Positions 7,757-12,087 of a DNA stretch of 12,087 nucleotides are shown in pieces. Position 1 is the stretch's first letter. Each line of letters starts with the position of its first letter. The position numbers were made by a program, and so were the translations under genes. Below the pieces are notes generated by a model, which saw nothing but the letters and a program-made list of their open reading frames with translations, did no database searches and was not told the origin of the DNA. The DNA comes from CAYRVX01 sp964642165 (GTDB lineage Bacteria; Planctomycetota; Phycisphaerae; SM23-33), in assembly GCA_964642165.1 (NCBI GenBank), contig CAZXOC010000236.1:1-12087 (forward strand), in the 5' to 3' direction.

Positions 7757-8191
7757 TCAGTCGTTATGGTAGACCTCTTTCATCGGTAACCATTGCTCGC
7801 CGTCCGGCGTGCCGGGGATGCGAATCTGGCACGGGTCGGTCAGCTTCCACCACGCCTGGGTCCTGGCGTCGGCGGCGAGGGTCTTCATGTCGCCGTCGAA
7901 GTCGCTGCCCGTGTACTCGAAGTACCCGAACAGGTACCACGTGCCCTTCTCCAGCTCGGCCAGGTAGATCGAGTAGTTGCGGACGTGGCACTCCTGGAGC
8001 CGGGTGACGATCTCCGGCCAGGGATCGGCGTGGAGCTTCAGGTACTCGTCCATCTTCTCCGGCTTCAGCCGGATGACCGAGCCGTACCGCTGCACGGCGG
8101 GCCCGCCGGGCTGCGCGCAGCCGGCGAGCGCCCCACACAGCAGCAGACACGCCGAGAGCCGGATGCCAAAGCGACAGGAACGCTGGGTCAT
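7757..8191 (-). CDS. L-rhamnose mutarotase-like (RhaM/DUF718) lipoprotein
   Basis: A 144-residue protein whose residues 34-144 align with L-rhamnose mutarotase (RhaM/RhaU), a ferredoxin-like-fold enzyme that interconverts alpha and beta anomers of L-rhamnose. The equivalents of the RhaM active-site residues are visible: Tyr50 and His54 in DEYLKLHADPWPEI, the RNYSIYL strand (71-77), and Trp114-Trp115 in TQAWWKLTD. E. coli RhaM is cytosolic and about 104 residues long. This protein has an additional 33-residue N-terminus with basic residues (R4, R7, R11), a hydrophobic core and a canonical lipobox LAGC with Cys25, so it should be a periplasm-facing lipoprotein. The ATG at 8191 has AAGGAG 6 nt upstream (8203-8198). 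The gene lies between the URO-D-like genes and the transporter, suggesting anomer conversion before uptake. Specificity for rhamnose rather than fucose or another 6-deoxysugar is not proven. Confidence 0.88.
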   Translation of the reverse strand: MTQRSCRFGIRLSACLLLCGALAGCAQPGGPAVQRYGSVIRLKPEKMDEYLKLHADPWPEIVTRLQECHVRNYSIYLAELEKGTWYLFGYFEYTGSDFDGDMKTLAADARTQAWWKLTDPCQIRIPGTPDGEQWLPMKEVYHND

Positions 8192-8237
8192 GGCCTTCTC
8201 CTTCGGGCGGTGCACGTGGCCCGCCGATGCCGCGGCC

Positions 8238-8275
8238 GCACCGGCTTCGCCGACGGCGTGTCGACGGCGCGGTGC
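8238..8275 (-). other. Stem-loop in the spacer between URO-D-like gene 1 and the mutarotase gene
   Basis: In the 92-nt spacer (8192-8283), GCACCG (8238-8243) pairs with CGGTGC (8270-8275), and CGCCG (8248-8252) pairs with CGGCG (8265-8269). This gives an 11-bp stem with a 4-nt one-sided bulge and a 12-nt loop. It is the longest gap inside the cluster. No T-run follows, so it is more plausibly a processing or stability element that sets relative expression than a full terminator. Such GC-rich DNA yields chance hairpins, so confidence is limited. Confidence 0.35.
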
Positions 8276-8283
8276 CCGGCCGC

Positions 8284-9468
8284 TCAGATGTCCTCGTCGA
8301 ACTCGCCCAGGTCGAGCGGGTAGCGCCCGTGCTCGCGGACGAGCCGGATCACGTAGTCGTAGGTCGACGGGGCCACGTTGTCGGGCACGGAATGGTCCGA
8401 CTGGGGGATGAACCCGCCGCCCTTGGCGGCGTTGAGCTTGCGCAGCACCTCGCGGCGGACCTCGTGGCGGTCGTTGGTGGCGAGGACGCGCACGTCGAGG
8501 TTGCCGTTGAACGCCCACCGCTCGCCGTAGCGGCGCTTCAGCTCGACGACGTCGAGGCCCGCCTTGGCCTCCAGGGGGTTGTAGCCGTCCACGCCGGCCT
8601 CGATCAGGTCGTCGTAGATCACGCGGGAGTCGCCGCAGCCGTGGTAGATCGTCTTCAGCCCGTGCGCGTGGGCGGCGTCGCAGATCCTTCGGACGACCGG
8701 CTGGAACACGTCCCGCCAATAGACCGGCGAGAAGAACATGCCACCGTCGTAGGCGACGTCGCCCCAGATGTACAGGCCCTTGAGCCGCCCGGCCGCCGCG
8801 GCGATCTGCCCGTGCACGACGCCCACCAGGAACTCGCCCAGGCGCTCGACGAAGCGCGCGATGCGGTCCGGGTTCTCGGCCATCTGAAGCAGCACGTTGT
8901 CCGTGCCCATGATCCGCCAGATCGTCTCGTAGGGATCGCAGATGCTGCCCCAGACGCAGAAGTCGTCGGCGTAGGCCTTCACGCGCTCCACGAAGGGCGG
9001 CAGGTGCAGGTTCAGCGCGTCCGCGACCGAATTGATCTGGTCGTCCACCGCCTCGAAGTACCGCCGCGGGTCGGCCGGGTCGTCGAACTCCAACGCCTCG
9101 ATCCGCTCGCAGGTCGTGTGCTCGAAGCTCAGGAAGGCCGGCATCGGGTAGTCGCGCCGGCGCTCGATCGTCGCGCCGAAGCCGGTCTTCACCACCAGGC
9201 GCCCGTCGGCGTCGTCCAGGACCTCGATGCCCGTGATGTGCGGGTCCATGTTCGGCACCATCACGATCATGTCGAGGTCCCAGTGCCGGTAGGGGTCGAA
9301 GTCGTCCCCGACGTCCAGCTCCCGGCGGCAGCGGCGGACGAAGTTCGTCCAGAAGAACTCCCCCGTCGCCACGCGGTCGGCCTCCTCGTGCTGCAGCGCC
9401 GCCAGGACGCGCCGGGTCTTGGCGTCGGCGGGCGCGTCGGGGGCCTCTCGTTCGCCATTACCGTTCAT
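8284..9468 (-). CDS. URO-D-superfamily protein 1 (MtaA-like methyltransferase fold, not HemE)
   Basis: A 394-residue cytoplasmic protein of the uroporphyrinogen decarboxylase superfamily. This TIM-barrel group includes HemE and the cobalamin/coenzyme-M methyltransferases MtaA/MtbA. The N-terminal RVLAALQHEEADRVATGEFF (20-39) is the usual opening helix and first strand. HGCG at 276-279 is the His-x-Cys metal-binding motif of the MtaA-like branch. It is followed by the family patterns NPLEAKAGLDV (297-307) and FNGNLDVRVLA (320-330). Near the C-terminus the block is IPQSDHSVPDNV (354-365); in MtaA-type enzymes a third metal-ligand Cys lies about here, but Asp358-His359 occupy the place. HemE's N-terminal RQAGRY motif is absent. 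The ATG at 9468 has GGGAG 6 nt upstream. It follows URO-D-like gene 2 by 30 nt. Its substrate is unknown; the sugar-transport context hints at a carbohydrate-linked reaction. Confidence 0.82.
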   Translation of the reverse strand: MNGNGEREAPDAPADAKTRRVLAALQHEEADRVATGEFFWTNFVRRCRRELDVGDDFDPYRHWDLDMIVMVPNMDPHITGIEVLDDADGRLVVKTGFGATIERRRDYPMPAFLSFEHTTCERIEALEFDDPADPRRYFEAVDDQINSVADALNLHLPPFVERVKAYADDFCVWGSICDPYETIWRIMGTDNVLLQMAENPDRIARFVERLGEFLVGVVHGQIAAAAGRLKGLYIWGDVAYDGGMFFSPVYWRDVFQPVVRRICDAAHAHGLKTIYHGCGDSRVIYDDLIEAGVDGYNPLEAKAGLDVVELKRRYGERWAFNGNLDVRVLATNDRHEVRREVLRKLNAAKGGGFIPQSDHSVPDNVAPSTYDYVIRLVREHGRYPLDLGEFDEDI

Positions 9469-9498
9469 CGGTCTCTCCCGGCCTGCCGGCGGCGGCGA

Positions 9499-10620
9499 TC
9501 AGTAGGTGCACTCGCGGGCCGCGGCGGCGTAGGCCTTCAGGTTCTCCGGCGGCGTCTCGAAGAAGTGGTCCGAGGCCGACAGGATGTACCCGCCGTCGCG
9601 CCCGAAACCCTCGAACAGCCGCCGCACCTCGGCGCGGATGCCCTCGGCCGTGCCGCGGGTCAGCACGTGGAACTGGTCCATCCCCCCGATCATCGCGACC
9701 TTGCCGGCGAAGGCCTCGCGGACGGCCGCCGGGTCGGCGATGTTGCCTCCCGTGCCCGGCGGGGAGAGCGTCTCGGAGGCATCGGCCTCGTTGTCGACGA
9801 TCAGGTCGAGCAGGTGCATCATGCCGCCGCACGTGTGGTAGGCGACGCGCAGGGACGCGTCGTGAACGGCGCGGTGGATCTCGCGGTCGTACGGCAGGCA
9901 GAACTCGCGGTGCATCGCCGGGGAGATCACCGTGTCGCTGCCCGCCCCGCCGCCCGTCTCGATCAGGTCGAACCGCGCGCCCCGCAGCGACTCGTCCACG
10001 AACCGCAGCTTCTTCGCCAGCAGCACGCCCAGCAGGCGGTGCACCCGGTCCGGGTGGTCGATCGCCTCCAGGATCAGCTCCTGCACGTCCATCAGGCAGC
10101 AGGCGTGCTGCCAGCACCCGGCCTGGTCGCCCCAGACGAACCCCCGCAGGATCCCCGCGTCGCCGACGGCGTCGTACGCGCGGGCGATGCGGCGGTGGTC
10201 CAGCCGCGGCACGGGCATGTACCGCTCGATCAGGTCCACGTCCTCGGGGCGCTTGATCAAGTACTCGGTGATCCACGTCGTCTGGGGGTTGGCGCCCGTC
10301 TCGAACGTCAGCGTCCCGTCGGGCGTCTCGATCGTGTGGCGAACGCGGCGGTCCCACGGGTCCTCCGTCACCGCCGCGGCCGTGTGTTGCCACTGCGGCG
10401 TCGAATCGGCCCGCCGCCCCGTCTCGCCCAGCCACGCCTGGCCCGCGGGCTCGGCGTACTGGATGGCCGCGTCCAGCCCGCACGCCCGGAACGCCGACAG
10501 GGCGTCCATGCCCCCCATGTGCGTCCGGAGGTGGTACGGCTGCCACTGGTGGACGGTGACCGGCAGCCGGTCCGGCCGTTCCCGGCTCAGCGCCCGGATC
10601 ATCCGTTCCTTCGACGTCAT
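9499..10620 (-). CDS. URO-D-superfamily protein 2 (MtaA-like methyltransferase fold, not HemE)
   Basis: A 373-residue cytoplasmic URO-D-superfamily protein and the first gene of the six-gene cluster. Numbered from the ATG at 10620: SKERMIRALSRERPDRLPV (3-21) is the standard opening; GFVWGDQAGCWQHACCL (160-176) is Cys/Trp-rich; YHTCGG (261-266) holds the His262-x-Cys264 metal motif; MIGGMDQFHVL (310-320) and LSASDHFFETPPENLKAY (347-364) form the C-terminal blocks. As in its neighbour, SDH stands where MtaA-type enzymes have a third ligand Cys. The two proteins share fold and motifs but differ clearly through most of their length, so they are not a recent duplication. The frame is open to a GTG at 10692, but those 24 extra residues look unlike the family, and AGGA lies 8 nt before the ATG at 10620. 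It may work with protein 1 as a heteromeric or sequential pair (inference). Catalytic activity is unknown. Confidence 0.82.
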   Translation of the reverse strand: MTSKERMIRALSRERPDRLPVTVHQWQPYHLRTHMGGMDALSAFRACGLDAAIQYAEPAGQAWLGETGRRADSTPQWQHTAAAVTEDPWDRRVRHTIETPDGTLTFETGANPQTTWITEYLIKRPEDVDLIERYMPVPRLDHRRIARAYDAVGDAGILRGFVWGDQAGCWQHACCLMDVQELILEAIDHPDRVHRLLGVLLAKKLRFVDESLRGARFDLIETGGGAGSDTVISPAMHREFCLPYDREIHRAVHDASLRVAYHTCGGMMHLLDLIVDNEADASETLSPPGTGGNIADPAAVREAFAGKVAMIGGMDQFHVLTRGTAEGIRAEVRRLFEGFGRDGGYILSASDHFFETPPENLKAYAAAARECTY

Positions 10621-10628
10621 CGCATCCG

Positions 10629-10632
10629 TCCT
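10629..10632 (-). promoter_or_regulatory. Shine-Dalgarno deciding the start of URO-D-like gene 2
   Basis: On the minus strand AGGA, within GCAGGACGG, lies 8 nt before the ATG at 10620. It favours that start over the upstream in-frame GTG at 10692. Confidence 0.5.
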
Positions 10633-10780
10633 GCCTACTGGGCTCTTCGGCGTCCGCCCGCCATCATCCCACACTCGCACCTCCCGAGCCACCCGTCACC
10701 GCGAGCCGCCGCGCCCCGGCCGCACGTGTGGAGGAAGGAGGGAGTGGCGAGCAGGCAAGACAAAGCAGGACGTCGACGAT

Positions 10781-10794
10781 CCACGCCTGCGTGG
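10781..10794. promoter_or_regulatory. Perfect 14-bp palindrome CCACGC-CT-GCGTGG, candidate operator
   Basis: CCACGC and GCGTGG are exact reverse complements separated by CT, about 160 bp upstream of the first gene of the sugar cluster. Size and symmetry suit a dimeric repressor such as a LacI- or GntR-type protein, commonly linked to sugar ABC operons. No regulator gene lies in the window. The assignment rests only on symmetry and position. Confidence 0.3.
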
Positions 10795-10848
10795 TCAGTG
10801 CGCCGCAGTCGAGATCGCGCGAACTGCCCGAAGCCCCCGCGCGCAAGG

Positions 10849-10863
10849 CGTGACGGGGTCACG
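10849..10863. repeat. Inverted repeat CGTGAC-GGG-GTCACG
   Basis: A perfect 6-bp inverted repeat with a 3-nt centre, 39 nt beyond the dockerin-protein stop and about 230 nt upstream of URO-D-like gene 2. It could be part of a 3'-end structure for the upstream gene or a protein-binding site. Confidence 0.35.
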
Positions 10864-10867
10864 TCGT

Positions 10868-10891
10868 CCCGACCGCGCGGGGGCCGTCGGG
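10868..10891 (-). terminator. Possible hairpin after the dockerin-protein gene
   Basis: CCCGAC (10868-10873) and GTCGGG (10886-10891) pair across 12 nt, with two further G-C pairs after a C-C mismatch. The structure starts 11 nt past the stop codon at 10902-10904, a typical terminator position. There is no T-tract, so this is a weak call. Confidence 0.28.
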
Positions 10892-10901
10892 GCCATGCCG
10901 C

Positions 10902-12087
10902 CTACGCGAGGAGGTCGGCGTCGATCCACCCGCTCCCGATCCCGTCCGACACGGTCGCCTCGTCGGTCCCATGCTCCGTCTTGGCCAAGTCCAGCCGGCC
11001 GTCGGCGTCCAGATCCCCGGGGAGGACGCCACTGGGCTCCAGGCCCGCGGCGAGATCCACCTCTGCGACGCTGGGAGGCAGGAACTGGCTGGCCGGCGTG
11101 ACGGCGATCTCGTCGAAGTACCCGTGTTCTCCGGCAGTAACGGGGCCGCCTCGCACGGTTCGGACAATGACAGACTCGAACTCGTCGGTCACCGTGAACG
11201 TGCCCCACGCAAACTGCCAGCCGGGCAGGCCGCTCTCGCTGAGAACGTTCACCTCGAACGGGGCGTCGGTCAGGTCGATGTACAGCTTGCCGGATGAAAC
11301 GTCCTCGGCATGGAAGAAGCCGCTGAGAACGTACTGGCGTCCTTCGACTACGGCCACAGGCGTGCTCTCCAGGGTGAATCCCTCTCCGCCGATCGCCGAG
11401 GCTACGGCCTTCGCGGCCTGGGCTCCCACAGCCGCCTGATCGTCCGATGCCTCGAATCCTCCGGAGGGCGTGGATCGCCGCGTCCATTCCGACAGGTCGC
11501 CCATCTCGAAGCCGCCGTTGGGGACCACCGTCCAGTTCCCCGTCCCCGGAAGGAAGGGGCCCGCAAGGTGTCCGCTCGGGGGCGTCGGGGCGGCAACGTG
11601 CTTGCCGAAGCCCTCCCTCAGGCACAGGAAGTCGTCACGCCCCACAGAGCCGTCGCCGCTGAAGTCCCCTTGACTGAACCACGCCCCGCTCGCCGTCCCG
11701 CAGTTGCGCTTGAGCGTGATATAGTCCAGGCAGTCGACCGTGCCGCTCTGGTCCGCGTCGCCGGGCAGGACGTTGAGCGTCAGGCGGAACTCCCCGCCGG
11801 CCTCGCCGTCACCCGACGGGAACGAGCTCTGGGCGTCGATCCAATCGCCGTCGAGCGCGTTCCCGGCCGCATCCGCGACCTGATCCGACAGGGCCAGTGT
11901 CAGCCTGTCGGCCGATACGGCGTTCGCAAGTGTCCACGTGCCCATTCGCGCGGGGCCGTCATAGTCGAAGTGCGCGATGGCGTACTGCCCCTCACTGATC
12001 CCGGACAGAACCAGGTCATCCCGCCCGACAACGACGTCCTCGCTGAAGGCGATCCGGACCCGGTCGACGTTGCCCCACGGAAGCGGG
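10902..12087 (-). CDS. Secreted dockerin / carbohydrate-binding-like protein, C-terminal part (5' partial)
   Basis: The frame is open to the right edge, giving at least 394 residues of a larger extracellular protein. An ATG at 11945 lies inside a continuous domain and is not the real start: the preceding 47 codons read NVDRVRIAFSEDVVVG and FDYDGPAR, which run on into GTWTLANAVSADRL, a beta-rich unit I recognise from planctomycete surface proteins. Numbering from that Met, residues 61-115 form a type I dockerin with two Ca-loop repeats (GDADQSGTVDCLDYITLKRN and GDFSGDGSVGRDDFLCLREG). Residues 143-284 resemble a CBM4/9-like jelly roll (NGGFEMGDLSEW at the start, YFDEIAVTP at the end), which usually binds glycans. 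A final DxDxDG loop (DLDADGRLDLA, 311-321) precedes the C-terminus. There is no PEP-CTERM or LPXTG sorting tail. The catalytic part, if any, is outside the window. Confidence 0.78.
   Translation of the reverse strand, partial: PLPWGNVDRVRIAFSEDVVVGRDDLVLSGISEGQYAIAHFDYDGPARMGTWTLANAVSADRLTLALSDQVADAAGNALDGDWIDAQSSFPSGDGEAGGEFRLTLNVLPGDADQSGTVDCLDYITLKRNCGTASGAWFSQGDFSGDGSVGRDDFLCLREGFGKHVAAPTPPSGHLAGPFLPGTGNWTVVPNGGFEMGDLSEWTRRSTPSGGFEASDDQAAVGAQAAKAVASAIGGEGFTLESTPVAVVEGRQYVLSGFFHAEDVSSGKLYIDLTDAPFEVNVLSESGLPGWQFAWGTFTVTDEFESVIVRTVRGGPVTAGEHGYFDEIAVTPASQFLPPSVAEVDLAAGLEPSGVLPGDLDADGRLDLAKTEHGTDEATVSDGIGSGWIDADLLA
11601..11765 (-). other. Type I dockerin domain within the secreted protein
   Basis: Two duplicated Ca-binding segments, each with the D-x-[DN/S]-x-[DS]-G-x-[VI] pattern (DADQSGTV and DFSGDGSV), are separated by 31 residues, each followed by a helix. 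Both helices contain one Cys. The domain is internal, with about 230 residues after it, whereas classical cellulosomal dockerins are usually terminal. Confidence 0.7.

Larger units (their letters stand above)
10621..10901. other. Intergenic region upstream of the sugar cluster
   Basis: This 281-bp gap separates the dockerin-protein stop from URO-D-like gene 2, all on the minus strand, and should contain the promoter of the six-gene cluster if that cluster is one operon. I could not read a convincing -35/-10 pair; the region is GC-rich with no TATAAT-like box. It holds several short inverted repeats (annotated separately), an imperfect CCGCACGTGTGG palindrome at 10720-10731, a purine-rich run at about 10730-10745 and a CGTCGACG palindrome at 10771-10778. 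Short frames across it have no initiation signal or family resemblance. Confidence 0.5.

Noticed and set aside
6047..7789. A 580-codon + strand frame over the ATPase gene, plus similar long frames at 4936-6282 (+) and 2571-3965 (-)
   Set aside because: Compositional shadows of the ATPase, permease and barrel genes; no initiation signals or recognisable domains.
8284..10620. Annotation of the URO-D-like genes as hemE
   Set aside because: Both lack the RQAGRY motif of HemE, carry an H-x-C metal motif, and lie in a sugar-transport cluster.
10621..10692. GTG start at 10692 for URO-D-like gene 2
   Set aside because: The 24 added residues do not look like the family N-terminus, and a Shine-Dalgarno sits properly before the ATG at 10620.
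10635..10862. A 75-codon minus-strand ORF in the intergenic region
   Set aside because: Arg/Gly-rich translation, no Shine-Dalgarno or domain, and it overlaps the inverted repeats; treated as non-coding.
10902..10960. PEP-CTERM or other sorting signal at the end of the dockerin protein
   Set aside because: The last 20 residues (SDGIGSGWIDADLLA region) contain no PEP motif, hydrophobic helix or basic tail.
8227..11439. A 1070-codon open frame on the + strand
   Set aside because: It runs antisense to the two URO-D-like genes and the dockerin protein. Its translation is rich in R, A, P, V, H and D without domains, as expected for a shadow frame in very GC-rich DNA, while the minus-strand frames have clear family motifs.

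Overview
The window is very GC-rich, gene-dense bacterial DNA, most likely from a planctomycete or a close relative (Planctomycetota, PVC group). The best lineage clue is the protein cut by the right edge. It has the C-terminal layout common in large secreted planctomycete proteins: a beta-rich repeat with a 'FSEDV' motif, a type I dockerin, then a carbohydrate-binding-like domain. Two divergent URO-D-superfamily enzymes beside a sugar ABC transporter also fit this group. The lineage call is inference from protein architecture; there is no rRNA or other marker in the window.

Left part (about 1-4076, + strand): a tightly packed three-gene cell-envelope operon. It holds the C-terminal half of an RND/MMPL-family exporter (5' end outside the window), a LolA-like 'outer membrane lipoprotein-sorting' protein of the PF17131 type with a signal peptide, and a DUF1302-like outer-membrane beta-barrel that overlaps the preceding stop by ATGA. 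Together they look like an inner membrane-periplasm-outer membrane route for a hydrophobic or lipid-like substrate. The most unusual observation is that the RND periplasmic domain and the mature N-terminus of the barrel carry the same three-copy motif in the same order (DEPPLP, DEPALP, DEPPLP), although the proteins are otherwise unrelated.

Middle and right (10620 down to 4104, - strand): a six-gene co-directional cluster, in transcription order: URO-D-like protein 2, URO-D-like protein 1, a lipoprotein form of L-rhamnose mutarotase (RhaM/DUF718), an RbsA-like double-ATPase, an RbsC-like permease and an RbsB-like lipoprotein substrate-binding protein. It converges on the envelope operon, with a perfect 7-bp inverted repeat between the two ends. 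The mutarotase suggests that a 6-deoxyhexose such as L-rhamnose is captured and imported. The two URO-D-family enzymes are not HemE. They keep the His-x-Cys metal motif of the MtaA-like methyltransferase branch but seem to lack its third Cys ligand. Their role in a sugar operon is unknown and is the best candidate here for an undescribed function. No isomerase, kinase, aldolase, glycoside hydrolase or regulator is visible.

Far right (12087 down to 10902, - strand): the C-terminal part of the secreted dockerin/carbohydrate-binding protein. A 281-bp gap (10621-10901) separates it from the sugar cluster and contains several short perfect inverted repeats that could be terminator or operator sites. 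No convincing sigma-70 promoter could be read there. No tRNA, rRNA, CRISPR array, insertion sequence or attachment site was seen.
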